DNA of 64,000 nt from Methylomonas methanica MC09 (GCF_000214665.1 NC_015572.1:1922001-1986000), one strand, 5' to 3'; numbered from the stretch's first letter, positions 41,293 to 51,081 are shown. Numbers and translations: made by a program. Notes: generated by a model not told the origin, from the sequence alone.

Positions 41293-42168
41293 TTACCGTT
41301 GATTTTTTAAGGCTTCGATGCGTTCTTCCAGCGGCGGATGGCTCATAAACAAGCGACGCACGCCGCCGCCGTTAATACCGAAAGCAGCCAGTTCGCCCGG
41401 CAACTGAGGCGGTTCGTGCGAACGTTGCAAAGCTTGCAGGGCGGAAATCATTTTTTGACGGCCGGCCAATTTGGCTCCACCCGCGTCGGCACGGAATTCG
41501 CGATAACGCGAGAACCACATCACCAGCATGGAAGCCAGAATGGACAACGCGATTTGCGCCACTATTTGCGTGATGTAATAAGCGGGGCCATAGCCGCGTT
41601 CCGTTTTAAACACCACCCGGTCGACCACATGACCGATAATCGAGGCGAAGAAATATACGAAAGTGTTCACGACGCCTTGCATCAAGGCCATGGTCACCAT
41701 GTCGCCGTTGGCCACGTGACTGATTTCGTGACCGACTACGGCTTCCACTTCGTCGGCGCTCATGGCCTGCAACAAACCGGTACTGACTGCGACCAACGCA
41801 TTATTCCGGTTGGCCCCGGTGGCGAATGCGTTCGGTTCCGGGGCCTGGAAAATACCCACCTCGGGCATGCCGATGCCGGCTTGTTGCGCTTGTCTGGCAA
41901 CGATGCCCAGCAACCACTGTTCGGTTTGGTTTTGCGGATGGTCGATCACATGCACGCCCATGGCGTTTTTGGCCGACCATTTGGACATGAACAGGGATAT
42001 AACCGAGCCGGCCATGCCGATGATCGCGGACATGACCAGTAAGGCATCCAGGTTGAGATCGACGCCTTGGGCATCCAGAGTGCTTTTCAAGCCCAGTAAG
42101 TTAAAAATTATAGTAATCGCAATCATGATGGCCACGTTGGTAGCCATAAACAACAATATCCTCATCAT
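41293..42168 (-). CDS. htpX: membrane zinc metalloprotease HtpX
   Basis: A 291-residue inner-membrane protease that degrades damaged membrane proteins. Two N-terminal helices (residues 1-25 and 40-62), the zinc motif [13 protein letters not shown] (HExxH), two further hydrophobic segments, and [12 protein letters not shown] with the third ligand (Glu in [10 protein letters not shown]). C-terminus [18 protein letters not shown]. Length fits E. coli HtpX. Confidence 0.95.
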   Translation of the reverse strand: MMRILLFMATNVAIMIAITIIFNLLGLKSTLDAQGVDLNLDALLVMSAIIGMAGSVISLFMSKWSAKNAMGVHVIDHPQNQTEQWLLGIVARQAQQAGIGMPEVGIFQAPEPNAFATGANRNNALVAVSTGLLQAMSADEVEAVVGHEISHVANGDMVTMALMQGVVNTFVYFFASIIGHVVDRVVFKTERGYGPAYYITQIVAQIALSILASMLVMWFSRYREFRADAGGAKLAGRQKMISALQALQRSHEPPQLPGELAAFGINGGGVRRLFMSHPPLEERIEALKNQR

Positions 42169-42277
42169 AATAATTATCCTGTGTTGTGTGGTGATGGAAA
42201 CAAGGTGGGTGCGGAATAGTTAAATTCAAGTCTTGGAGTGGTAAGATGCGGCAAAGTTTATTTTAGAGGACTAAAAA

Positions 42278-43387
42278 ATGAAAGGTTTAAAGGCAATATT
42301 GTTTTTTATGGCCGTTTCTCCGCTGTGTTTTGCAATAAAACCGGAGCACGAAGCGGTTTTGAAACAATTGCATATGCCTTACGGATTTAAAATTTCCATT
42401 TATGCGGACGACGTGCCGAATGCCCGGCAAATGGCTTTAGGCGAGCACGGGGTGTTGTTTGTCGGCACTCAGGATGGTCATGTGTATGCCTTGCAAGATA
42501 AAGACGGCGATGGTATTGCCGAGCAGCGTTATACGTTGGCGGAGGAACTCTATCTGCCCAACGGCGTGGCCTACAAAAGCGGCGCCTTATATGTTGCAGA
42601 AGTCAACCGCATTATTCGTTTCGATGAAATCGAAGACCACCTGGATAATCCGCCCAAACCAACGGTAGTGTTCGACAAATTGCCTTCCGATAAACACCAT
42701 GGCTGGAAGTATCTGAAATTCGGACCGGACGGCAAGTTGTATAGCGCCGTGGGCGCACCCTGTAATGTTTGCGATCCCGAGGATAAGCTGTATGCCTCTC
42801 TGTTTCGCCTCAATGCCGATGGCAGCGGATTTCAAGTATTGGCCCACGGCATTCGCAATACCGTCGGCTTCGATTGGGAGCCGGGTACGCATCATTTGTT
42901 TTTTAACGATAACGGGCGCGACCATTTAGGTGACGATGTACCGCCGGACGAGTTGAACCAGTGGACCGGCAGTATGCAGCATTACGGGTTTCCCTACTGT
43001 CACGCCGGCACAATATCCGATCCGGAGTACGGCGCTAAAATGAAATGCGGTCAATTTCAAGGTCCGGTGTGGCGCTATAAAGCCCATATTGCACCATTGG
43101 GCATGCGTTTTTATACCGGCCAGCAGTTTCCCGAGCACTTTTACAAACAACTGTTCGTGGCCCAGCACGGTTCCTGGAATCGTAGCGTGCCGCAAGGTTA
43201 TCAGGTGGCATTGGTTAAATTCAGAGGCGGGGAACCGTTTAGCGAACAAGCGTTTATTTCCGGCTGGTTGACGGCGTCGGGCACTGCGCTGGGGCGGCCT
43301 GTGGATGTATTGCAAACCCCGGACGGCAGCTTGTTGGTCAGCGACGACAAGCTGGGGGTGATTTACAAGGTCGAGTATGTAAAGTGA
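42278..43387 (+). CDS. PQQ-dependent sugar dehydrogenase-like (sorbosone/glucose type)
   Basis: A 369-residue exported beta-propeller protein with signal peptide (MKGLKAILFFMAVSPLCFA). YGFKISIYADDVPNARQMALGEHGVLFVGT, LPSDKHHGWKYLKFGPDGKLYSAVGAPCNVC, FDWEPGTHHLFFNDNGRDHLGDDVPPDELNQ and QHGSWNRSVPQGYQVALVKF are those of the soluble glucose/sorbosone dehydrogenase family. The true substrate is not known, and many members may not bind PQQ. The Nudix gene starts in its stop codon (GTGA overlap). Confidence 0.8.
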   Translation: MKGLKAILFFMAVSPLCFAIKPEHEAVLKQLHMPYGFKISIYADDVPNARQMALGEHGVLFVGTQDGHVYALQDKDGDGIAEQRYTLAEELYLPNGVAYKSGALYVAEVNRIIRFDEIEDHLDNPPKPTVVFDKLPSDKHHGWKYLKFGPDGKLYSAVGAPCNVCDPEDKLYASLFRLNADGSGFQVLAHGIRNTVGFDWEPGTHHLFFNDNGRDHLGDDVPPDELNQWTGSMQHYGFPYCHAGTISDPEYGAKMKCGQFQGPVWRYKAHIAPLGMRFYTGQQFPEHFYKQLFVAQHGSWNRSVPQGYQVALVKFRGGEPFSEQAFISGWLTASGTALGRPVDVLQTPDGSLLVSDDKLGVIYKVEYVK

Positions 43388-43989
43388 GCGAAAAACAGTT
43401 TGAAATACTGGCGAAGGAAACCGTTTATCAGGGGTTCTTTCGCTTGGAGCAATACACGTTAAAGCATACTTTATATAAAGGCGGCTGGAGCCAGCCGATT
43501 ACCCGCGAGCTGTTCCGGCGCGGTAATTGCGTGGCGGTATTGTTGTACGATCCGGAGCGGGACGAAGTGCTATTGATCGAACAATTCCGGGTCGGCGCGG
43601 TGCTGCAACCTCAGTGTTCCTGGCTGATCGAAATCGTGGCTGGGGCCATAGAAGAAGGCGAAACGGCTGAAGAAGTGGCTTATCGCGAATCGTTGGAAGA
43701 GGCGGGTTGCGAAATAAAGGAGCTCATGGAAATTCAGCAGTTTTACACCACGCCCGGCGGTTGTTCGGAGCGTATTACCTTATTCTGCGGCCGGGTGGAT
43801 AGCCATGCGGTCGGCGGCGTGCATGGCTTGGTGGAAGAAGACGAAGACATCCAGGTTAGCGCGGTTAAATTTGCCGATGTGTTTCAAATGTTGGAAGATG
43901 GCAAAATAGAGTCCGGTATTCCTATTATCGCTATTCAATGGCTATATATACACCGAGACAAACTCAGAGCCCGTTGGCTCAACAATTAA
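43384..43989 (+). CDS. nudF: ADP-ribose pyrophosphatase (NudF-like)
   Basis: A 201-residue Nudix hydrolase with GTG start overlapping the previous stop. The Nudix box GAIEEGETAEEVAYRESLEEAGCEIKEL has the required RExxEE core; the region after it (YTTPGGCSERITLFCGRVD) matches ADP-ribose pyrophosphatases. It would hydrolyse ADP-ribose and so clear a product of NAD breakdown. Confidence 0.88.
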   Translation: MSEKQFEILAKETVYQGFFRLEQYTLKHTLYKGGWSQPITRELFRRGNCVAVLLYDPERDEVLLIEQFRVGAVLQPQCSWLIEIVAGAIEEGETAEEVAYRESLEEAGCEIKELMEIQQFYTTPGGCSERITLFCGRVDSHAVGGVHGLVEEDEDIQVSAVKFADVFQMLEDGKIESGIPIIAIQWLYIHRDKLRARWLNN

Positions 43990-44097
43990 TAATGAATAAC
44001 CTAGCGCTAAACTCAGTGCTTGTTGAATGTTCGTTGAAATGGCATGATTTACCTTTTCCAGCCTAGTTCGATTGACGCAAAATAAGAATAATTCACC

Positions 44098-44742
44098 GTG
44101 GCCAATATTTTGATTTATTCCAATAATCCGCAGCTGACAGCCGAGTGGATGCATGCTTTGATCTCCGATCACAGCGTAACCCGATTATTGAATGCACGAA
44201 CCGAATATCATGCCGATGCGGTTATTTTCGATGCCCGCAAGCTGGATGAAGATACCAGTCTGTTGGCGGTTTTGGCTAACCCAAACACCCGATTCCTGGT
44301 GATGGGGTCCAATTGGCCCGAGCAAAAGCAGATCGAGGTGATGGTGCACGGTGCCGCCGGCTATTGCGAAGAAGCGGAAGCCGCCCAACTATTGAAACGC
44401 GCCGTTGACTGCATCTTGAAAGGCGATATATGGATACGCCGGGCTTTGGTTCCCAAAGTGATCGGCGTACTCACCGGTCAACTCCAGTCCTCCTCGCAGG
44501 GGAATCATATATCGCTTGAAGAACGCGAAAAATTGATGCGCATGTCGGAATCCTTATCCGCACGGGAAATTGAAGTGGCCAATATGATAAGGCAGGGCGA
44601 AAACAACCGCAGCATAGCCGAAGCCATGAATATTTCCGAACGCACCGTTAAAGCCCATCTGTCCTCCATTTTCCGGAAATTCGAAGTAGACGATCGCTTG
44701 CGTTTGGCGATACGGTTAAAAGAAGCCGATCAATACCGCTAG
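44098..44742 (+). CDS. LuxR-family regulator with degenerate receiver
   Basis: A 214-residue two-part regulator. The N-terminal half has the outline of a response-regulator receiver (AVIFDARKLDED with a possible phospho-Asp; HGAAGYCEEAEAAQLLKRAV) but lacks the usual acidic pair near the N-terminus. The C-terminal LuxR helix-turn-helix is clear (LSAREIEVANMIRQGENNRSIAEAMNISERTVKAHLSSIFRKF). GTG start. No kinase is adjacent; the nearest is at 57058. Target genes unknown. Confidence 0.75.
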   Translation: MANILIYSNNPQLTAEWMHALISDHSVTRLLNARTEYHADAVIFDARKLDEDTSLLAVLANPNTRFLVMGSNWPEQKQIEVMVHGAAGYCEEAEAAQLLKRAVDCILKGDIWIRRALVPKVIGVLTGQLQSSSQGNHISLEEREKLMRMSESLSAREIEVANMIRQGENNRSIAEAMNISERTVKAHLSSIFRKFEVDDRLRLAIRLKEADQYR

Positions 44743-44829
44743 TCGTTTAGGGTCTGTCAATCGTGCCAACGTGTCTGTTCGAGCGGGTTCGGAAAATTTC
44801 AAGCTAGTTGTCGCCTCGACGTAAAAATA

Positions 44830-45912
44830 CTATGCGGTTATTTTGTCTGGATTAGCGACCTCCTGGGGCGAGTTGTTTTGGGTTTCGGCATGATCCGGAT
44901 TTAGATGCACGGTATGGATTCTGTTCCAGTTCCGGGTGTTTTGGCTCCAGCGCCGTGGGTTTTGGCGGCGGGCGTCTTCATAGAGCGCTTTGCGTTGATT
45001 CAATAGTGCCTCGTCCAATCCGGCATGACGTTGGGCTGGGGTTACAAAACCAATGGCGCTATGCCGATGTTCGTGGTTGTACCATTGCACCAGGTCGGCT
45101 ACCCATTCACGAGCGACGCACAGGTCGGCAAACGGTTGCAACGGGTATTGCGGACGATATTTCAGGGTTTTGAACAGCGATTCCGAATACGGATTGTCAT
45201 TACTCACCGCCGGTCGGCTGAGCGAGGGCATGACGCCAAGCTGTTGCAGGGTGGCCAGCATCGTGGCGCCTTTCATGGGGCTGCCGTTATCGGAATGCAG
45301 GATGACTTGCCCAGGTTGTAGCCCTTCGCGTAAAACAATATCCCGTAACAACTCGCTGGCGTATTGGCTGCTTTCTTCCTCAAATACCTGCCAGCCGACG
45401 ATCTGGCGACTAAAAATATCGAGGAACAAGTAGAGGTAGTAGAACTGGCCTTTGACTGCGGCCGCAAGATAGGTAATATCCCAGCTGTAGAGTTGATTGG
45501 GCTCGGTCGCACTCAATGCTTTGGGTTTGAAGCGAGGCTGACTGGGACGTTCACTGCGGCGGTGTTTCAGTTGCTGGGCGGCTTTCAGTAGGCGATAGAT
45601 CGTCGATTCGGAGCCCAGATAAATCCCCTGATCCGCCAAGCGCGGAACGATCTGACTGGGGGGTAAATCCGCAAATTCGGCGGAATTGGCCACGGCCAGA
45701 ATGTGGTTGCGCTCGGCCTCGGTCAGCGCATGCGCCGGCGTATATTGCCGCCTCGGTCGCCGGTCTTCGCCCGGGGTTTCGCCGGCCTGCCAGCGCTGCA
45801 AGGTGCGCGGGCTCAGGCCCAGCACGGCACAGGCTTGGTCTTGGCGGGCACCGGCTGCGGTGGCTTCGGCGACGGATTCGATCAGGGTTTGGCGCTGCTG
45901 AAGGGATGTCAT
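44830..45912 (-). CDS. IS3-family transposase OrfB
   Basis: A 360-residue integrase-type transposase: an N-terminal helix-turn-helix (GARQDQACAVLGLSPRTLQRWQ), then a DDE catalytic core with Asp in LYSWDITYL, Asp in ILHSDNGSPMKG and Glu in NDNPYSESLFKTLKYRP. It overlaps orfA by 4 bases and lies in the -1 frame. A fusion made by slippage at 45943-45949 is likely to be the active transposase. Confidence 0.9.
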   Translation of the reverse strand: MTSLQQRQTLIESVAEATAAGARQDQACAVLGLSPRTLQRWQAGETPGEDRRPRRQYTPAHALTEAERNHILAVANSAEFADLPPSQIVPRLADQGIYLGSESTIYRLLKAAQQLKHRRSERPSQPRFKPKALSATEPNQLYSWDITYLAAAVKGQFYYLYLFLDIFSRQIVGWQVFEEESSQYASELLRDIVLREGLQPGQVILHSDNGSPMKGATMLATLQQLGVMPSLSRPAVSNDNPYSESLFKTLKYRPQYPLQPFADLCVAREWVADLVQWYNHEHRHSAIGFVTPAQRHAGLDEALLNQRKALYEDARRQNPRRWSQNTRNWNRIHTVHLNPDHAETQNNSPQEVANPDKITA

Positions 45913-46409
45913 TCGACCTCGCCCGCCAACAGCGCCCGCACCTTTTTTTGCAGGATCAGCAAGGCAGCGGCTTCAGCCAGAGCTTTGTCCTTACGGTTCA
46001 GTTCGCGTTCCAGACGCTGATTTTCGGCTTTTAAAGTGCGCAGTGTCTGGCTGTCATTGCCGCCTGAACGGGCGCTGGTGACGGCACAAAAATCGCTTTT
46101 CCACTGCGCGAGTTGATGAGCGAATAGTCCACGTTGCCGACACCAGGCATTCAATGCCTCGCCGGATATACCATGGCTTTCATGGAGGGCCAGTAAACGC
46201 TCTTCGGGGCGCCAATCTTGAGGGCGCTTGCTCACGTTTGGGCTTGACGTATCGGTGGGTGTGCTGCTTTTCATCCAGTTTTTTAAGGTATGTATGCTGA
46301 GGTTAGATTCGTCGGCAATGTCTTGAATGGTTCGTTTTCCACGTTTGTAGACTTTTGCCAGGGCTTGCTCTCTGAACTCGTCAGAATACTGCTTTTTCGG
46401 GGTAATCAT
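45909..46409 (-). CDS. IS3-family transposase OrfA
   Basis: A 166-residue protein with an IS3-type helix-turn-helix (YSDEFREQALAKVYKRGKRTIQDIADESNLSIHTLKNWM) and a leucine-zipper-like coiled coil near the end (TLRTLKAENQRLERELNRKDKALAEAAALLILQKK). It binds the IS ends and dimerises. It runs into the slip site AAAAAAAGG just before its stop. Confidence 0.88.
   Translation of the reverse strand: MITPKKQYSDEFREQALAKVYKRGKRTIQDIADESNLSIHTLKNWMKSSTPTDTSSPNVSKRPQDWRPEERLLALHESHGISGEALNAWCRQRGLFAHQLAQWKSDFCAVTSARSGGNDSQTLRTLKAENQRLERELNRKDKALAEAAALLILQKKVRALLAGEVE
45941..45950 (-). promoter_or_regulatory. probable -1 ribosomal frameshift site
   Basis: The minus strand reads CAAAAAAAGG near the orfA end. 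A -1 shift here moves exactly into the orfB frame, and that frame is open from here to the orfB ATG. This fits the classical A-run slip used by IS3 elements. Confidence 0.6.
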
Positions 46410-46456
46410 TTTTTATCTCAAATTTAATGGATTCTATAAATTTGAGGCGACAACTA

Positions 46457-46945
46457 TTTTGACGCGGGGGGGGTTGCGGAGGGGGCGGACGCCGGATTGT
46501 TTACCGTAGCTTAATGTTTTGGCCGGGGTTTCCTATGGGTTCGACTTACGGATCAAGGATTTTTGTCTGCCGCCGCACCGGTGGCTTGGAATAACGCCGT
46601 TTCGTTGGGCGCCCAGCCCTGGTTAGGTCCTGAATAATATCCGTCACTCCTAGCACGCCATGCCGGGACTCTGCTACAGCAACCGCTGACACGCAGGCAA
46701 GACAACCGAACAAAGTCTGGGTCTCGGCGCTATTTAATCCGACAAAGTAGAGCCGTTTAGCTGGATAATGAAACCCTCGCATCGGTCGAGGCCGGCGTGT
46801 GCCTCGGGGGTGGTAACTAAACCCTATGACGTAAGGGTTGGCTGTATTTTCTAAGGATGACTATCCGTCACGCAAATTTGGAGTTTAAAGCATTGCGCCG
46901 GTTTTTATAGAACATGTCCGAAACATTGATATTGAGGAAACGATC
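46457..46945. other. gap without supported gene
   Basis: A 489-base stretch between the IS and nhaD. A 78-codon minus-strand frame (46546-46782) has no recognisable features. No clear promoter elements were found. Confidence 0.4.
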
Positions 46946-48307
46946 ATGTTGCACTTACTGTTGATCTTTGCAAGCTTGCTTTTTTTACCGGAAATAGCGC
47001 TAGCTGAGGAATTGCATAACCTGGGGTTAACCGGCACGGAACGCGGCATTTACACCGTATTGCTCTTCATGGTGGCTTACGGCTTTGTGATGACGGAGGA
47101 ATTTACCCATCTACGGAAATCCAAACCCGTGATATTTGCCGCAGCGGTAATCTGGGGGCATGTGGCGATATTAGCTCAAGAAGCCGGCGTGCCGAATTCA
47201 GCATTACTCACGGCCTTTGAGCATGATTTAAAAGAATATGCCGCGCTGATGTTGTTTTTACTGGTGGCTATGACCTATATCAACGCCATGTCCGAGCGCA
47301 ATGTATTCGACGCTTTGCGCTCTTGGTTGATCCGCAAACAGTTCGGCTACAAGCACTTGTTTTGGATAACCGGCATCATTACGTTCTTTTTATCGTCCGT
47401 GGCCGACAACCTGACCTCGGCATTGTTAGTAGGGGCCGTGGTGTTGGCGGTAGGTGCCGATAATGAAAAATTTGTGTCTATCGGTTTTGTTAACTTAGTG
47501 GTTGCAGCTAATGCGGGTGGCGCATTTTGCCCGTTTGGGGACATTACTTCGTTAATGGTTTGGCAGGCCGGTCACGCCGAGTTTTTCGATTTTTTCAAAT
47601 TGTTTATTCCCTCCGTGGTTAATTATGCCGTGCCGGCGTTTTTTATGTCGCAAGCCATCCCCGACTTGCAACCCAAGGCAAACAATGAAGAAGCAGTCAT
47701 ATTAAAGGCCGGCGCTCTGCAAATTTGCGGTTTGTTCTTGTTAACCATCGTATCGGCGGTTTGTTTTAAGCAATTCCTGCATTTGCCGCCTTTTATGGGC
47801 ATGATGTTAGGGCTTTCCGTTCTTATGTTGTATGGCTATAGCCTGAAAGTGCGATACACCGTAGAGGCTAGCGGGCGTTTTGATATTTTTAGCAAGGTAA
47901 AAGCCGCCGAGTGGGATACCTTGTTGTTTTTCTTTGGGGTGGTGTTTGCCGTCGGTGGACTGGGCTATATCGGTTATTTGGAATTACTCTCCGCAACGTT
48001 GTATGACGGTTTGGGCGCTACTACCGCCAACATTCTCGTCGGCGTGATTTCGGCCGTGATCGATAATATTCCGATTATGTTTGCAGTATTGAGTATGAAT
48101 CTGGATATGGATTTATATCAATGGTTATTGATAACCTTGACCGCGGGTGTGGGGGGGTCGTTATTCTCGGTCGGTTCAGCGGCCGGGGTCGCCTTGATGG
48201 GGCAGTCCAATCAAAAATATACTTTTTTCAGTCATTTGAAATGGACGCCCGTCATTGCAGCGGGTTATGCAGCCAGCATTGCGGTTCATTATCTTATCAA
48301 TGGTTAG
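46946..48307 (+). CDS. nhaD: Na+/H+ antiporter NhaD
   Basis: A 453-residue membrane antiporter of the NhaD/ArsB superfamily with about 12 hydrophobic segments and a signal-like first helix (ASLLFLPEIALA). Conserved SSVADNLTSALLVGAVVLAVG, VVAANAGGAFCPFGDITSLMVWQAG, ISAVIDNIPIMFAVLSM and GGSLFSVGSAAGVALMGQ mark the ion path. It exports sodium and so supports salt and alkali tolerance. RBS GAGGAAACG is 6 bases before the ATG. Confidence 0.92.
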   Translation: MLHLLLIFASLLFLPEIALAEELHNLGLTGTERGIYTVLLFMVAYGFVMTEEFTHLRKSKPVIFAAAVIWGHVAILAQEAGVPNSALLTAFEHDLKEYAALMLFLLVAMTYINAMSERNVFDALRSWLIRKQFGYKHLFWITGIITFFLSSVADNLTSALLVGAVVLAVGADNEKFVSIGFVNLVVAANAGGAFCPFGDITSLMVWQAGHAEFFDFFKLFIPSVVNYAVPAFFMSQAIPDLQPKANNEEAVILKAGALQICGLFLLTIVSAVCFKQFLHLPPFMGMMLGLSVLMLYGYSLKVRYTVEASGRFDIFSKVKAAEWDTLLFFFGVVFAVGGLGYIGYLELLSATLYDGLGATTANILVGVISAVIDNIPIMFAVLSMNLDMDLYQWLLITLTAGVGGSLFSVGSAAGVALMGQSNQKYTFFSHLKWTPVIAAGYAASIAVHYLING

Positions 48308-48373
48308 CGGTTTTCAGCCTTTCCGGTTTTTTGCCGGTTATCGGTCAATTCCCCGGCCGAGCTTGTCTAAAAA

Positions 48374-48400
48374 GCCCCCTTCTCCTCGCGGGAAGGGGGC
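48374..48400. terminator. hairpin after nhaD
   Basis: GCCCCCTTC/GAAGGGGGC with a 9-base loop lies between the convergent nhaD and DUF389 genes. It may end transcription from both sides although there is no long T-run. It also resembles common dispersed GC-rich hairpins. Confidence 0.5.
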
Positions 48401-48452
48401 GTAAATTGTTAAGTTATTGTGTAAATGTCCCATTGAGACCCATTGCAAAATG

Positions 48453-50363
48453 CTATTGCGCCAATCTCAATGACACATCTAAAACTATCGGCTCGTCCAA
48501 CTGTTCGCCAATCACATCTCTCAGGGCGGCAATATCGCTAGCCAAAATCAGCTCGGAGCTGTGTAACTGACCCAGGATTTTGATTTTATCGCCCTCCGGC
48601 ATCGCTGAAACATCTGTTAGCAGCAGCGATTTGCCGTTGACCTCATAGGTTTTGGTGCTGATGCTTTTTTCCATGCGTTGATAAACCACCGTATTCTCTA
48701 AAGCTTTATACAAGGGGACGCTGATTAAAATTGTCAAAAGTACCGAAAAGCCGAAGCTTCTATTGACTTTGATGACGGGAGCGAAACCAAGGCAAAGAAA
48801 GGTTAAAGTACCGGCCAGGGTAATGCCTACCAAGTTGGTTAAAAACAATAAGCCGGCACCGCTGATGATGTTCCAGTCGAACCAGCCTATGCCGACGCCC
48901 ATCACACAGGCGGGCGGCACTAGCGCCACGGCCACCGCGACACCCGGCAAGCTTTTTTGAATGCTCTCTCTGGCATGCGCGTAGGCTGCGGCAATTCCGG
49001 AGACAACGGCCACGCCCAAATCCAAGAGGTTGGGTTGCAGGCGGCTCAATATCTCGTTTGTGGCTTGTTCGTAAGGTAACAATATCGTAGTGATCGCGGC
49101 TACCAACAAGGTCAAGCCCGTGCCCAGGGCGAGTACTTGTAAAGCGGCCATTACCAGCTTGTTATCGTTGCGGAGAATGCCCATGGACATGGAGACCAAA
49201 GGACCCATTAAAGGCGCTAAAATCATCGCACCGATGACGACGGGCGTGCTGTTTAGAAACAGGCCGAATGTCGCCAGCATGGTGCTCAACATCATGAGTA
49301 AGGTAAACGGCACCGAAAAACAGGCATATTCTCTCAATAACAGAAAGGTCTCCTTAAAATCTTCCTCCTGAGCGATGGAAAATAAGGGTAGACGTTGTTT
49401 AAGCGATGTTAAATGCTCTTCTCGTTGCGGCAAGGTTTTGGTCTTGATGATTTCCTTGTTCACGTCCGTTGTTGCCGGTGCAACCACAAACTTTGGTCCC
49501 ACTTTCACCGAGACCGCTTTGGGTACGATGTTAAATTGCAGTTCGCTTGCGCTGCGCGCTTGGCCGTCGATGTAATAGTGGAGGAGTTCGCGACTTTCCA
49601 ATGCCAAGCTCGCGGTTTCGATATAGCCGATTGATTTGGATAGACGAGGGTTCGGCGACAGGAAGGTCAGAAGAAAGCTTAAATAATCCATGACAGACGA
49701 CGGGGCGACCAGCACGGCGGATAGCTTACCGTTGGCATTGGCTATGGTTTCGTTGGCAAAGTGATCGGCTAGGGATTCTATGTCGTTTTCAATCACCAAG
49801 GCACCAGCGATTGCGGTTTTTACTGTATTGCCTTTTGCCGTGGTCAGTACCACTGCTTTCGGTCTTATATTCAATAGAGTAAGCAGATCGGTCGGTACAG
49901 CTTTTAAGCGTTGCCATAATAAGGCTTGGTTGTCCGCAATTTGGCGCAACTCGATAAGCGGTACATCGCCCAGACTGACTAGCCAAGTTACGACTTCGCC
50001 GTTGCACAACAGCAAATCCAGCCGCGTGCCTGTTTCGCTTTCCAGGGCTAATGGCATGGCGTCTTCCATTTTTACCGGTATCTGGAATAAACGACACACC
50101 TTGGACTTGGGATGCACGGGTAGTAGGCCAACCTTAAAATCATGCTGATGCGCAGATAGCAACAGGGTGCCCAAATCGGCGCTTTCCAATAAGCTGATGA
50201 CATTTGCGGTTTTAGCTAGAAAACTCGGTGTATCGGCGATAAAACTGGCTAAATCTACAGCTTCTAATTGGGCGCCTAAATGTTCAGCACAATCCAGTGC
50301 ATGGGATAGCAAATGTTTTTGCTCGGGCTTATGGATTAGCCAGCCTGTATCGATAATTGCCAT
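48453..50363 (-). CDS. DUF389 membrane protein with kinase-like N-terminal domain
   Basis: A 636-residue protein of the TIGR00341/DUF389 family. The N-terminal half (about 1-310) has the outline of a diacylglycerol-kinase catalytic domain but no obvious nucleotide loop. The C-terminal half holds about eight membrane segments, with SVPFTLLMMLSTMLATFGLFLNSTPVVIGAMILAPLMGPL and GVAVAVALVPPACVMGVGIG typical of DUF389. The function is unknown; transport has been proposed for such proteins. It stands alone and converges on nhaD. Confidence 0.78.
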   Translation of the reverse strand: MAIIDTGWLIHKPEQKHLLSHALDCAEHLGAQLEAVDLASFIADTPSFLAKTANVISLLESADLGTLLLSAHQHDFKVGLLPVHPKSKVCRLFQIPVKMEDAMPLALESETGTRLDLLLCNGEVVTWLVSLGDVPLIELRQIADNQALLWQRLKAVPTDLLTLLNIRPKAVVLTTAKGNTVKTAIAGALVIENDIESLADHFANETIANANGKLSAVLVAPSSVMDYLSFLLTFLSPNPRLSKSIGYIETASLALESRELLHYYIDGQARSASELQFNIVPKAVSVKVGPKFVVAPATTDVNKEIIKTKTLPQREEHLTSLKQRLPLFSIAQEEDFKETFLLLREYACFSVPFTLLMMLSTMLATFGLFLNSTPVVIGAMILAPLMGPLVSMSMGILRNDNKLVMAALQVLALGTGLTLLVAAITTILLPYEQATNEILSRLQPNLLDLGVAVVSGIAAAYAHARESIQKSLPGVAVAVALVPPACVMGVGIGWFDWNIISGAGLLFLTNLVGITLAGTLTFLCLGFAPVIKVNRSFGFSVLLTILISVPLYKALENTVVYQRMEKSISTKTYEVNGKSLLLTDVSAMPEGDKIKILGQLHSSELILASDIAALRDVIGEQLDEPIVLDVSLRLAQ

Positions 50364-51081
50364 TTTTTACTCCGCCTTTGTAAGTTTCATAGAGTGATTT
50401 GATACTTTAATTGGGTTCATAAGTCAAGTTTCCTATTTTGAATAATAATGACCACTAGTCTTAGTATTCAATGATTATCGAAATGTTTTGTTATTTGAAT
50501 TGCACGATCAGCATAACTGCTGTCGAAATCAGATGATACCTGATTTCGACAGAATAATCGGCTGTGGCTTAAACGCATAAAAATCGTATGGTTTAAATGG
50601 TTCAAATGAAGACATAACTGGTTTATATAAACCATTTAATAAAAATCACCGTGGTTTGTTTTGGATAACTAATTGATAATTATTGAGTAATTAATTTTTA
50701 GATAGTTGGCTTAAAAATGGCTTGAGTAACGCTACTCCGCTGGCATAATAATCCGTAGCGCCGAGGCGTTGGATTGTGTTGATGCCGCTAACGCAGGTGC
50801 GATAGAGATTAAGCTAGAGCCGTATGCAGGGTTATATGTTTACAGCAGTTTAAACTGTATTGAAGTTGTCTTATTCACATGAATGCCAACAAGAAATTTA
50901 GTAAAACTGAAACAGGAATTAGTAAATGTAAAAAATAAAAGATGCTTATTGTCTTAAGTTTTACACTAATGATGGACTTTGTATCTATTGCCATGGATGG
51001 TAATATTGTAACCGCATCAAGACTGGATTAAATTAATTTTTTCAGTTACGATGCCTATTAACTTAATAAAATATAATTGTT
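50364..51081. other. AT-rich intergenic stretch
   Basis: A 718-base stretch with no convincing gene. It holds the perfect hairpin at 50520-50552 and a weaker inverted sequence around 50590-50640 (ATGGTTTAAATGG / AACCATTTAAT). It must carry the promoters of both flanking divergent genes. Confidence 0.5.
50520..50552. other. orphan 13-bp perfect hairpin
   Basis: CTGTCGAAATCAG (50520-50532) pairs exactly with 50540-50552 around ATGATAC. It lies about 160 bases upstream of the DUF389 gene and 530 bases before hdeD, not at the end of any gene. It could be an operator, the end of a small RNA, or a small mobile element relic. Confidence 0.45.

Larger units (their letters stand above)
44805..46456. 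mobile_element. IS3-family insertion sequence
   Basis: A 1652-bp element with 13-bp perfect inverted ends (TAGTTGTCGCCTC at 44805-44817 and its complement at 46444-46456), two overlapping minus-strand transposase genes and an A7 slip site. No matching target duplication is visible next to the ends (GC left, TTTT right), which may reflect age or deletion. Confidence 0.85.

Noticed and set aside
44790..46470. Target-site duplication of the IS element
   Set aside because: Bases outside the inverted ends (GC on the left, TTTT on the right) do not match.
46546..46782. 78-codon frame after the IS element
   Set aside because: No recognisable motif, no ribosome site, and basic/Pro-rich composition typical of chance frames.
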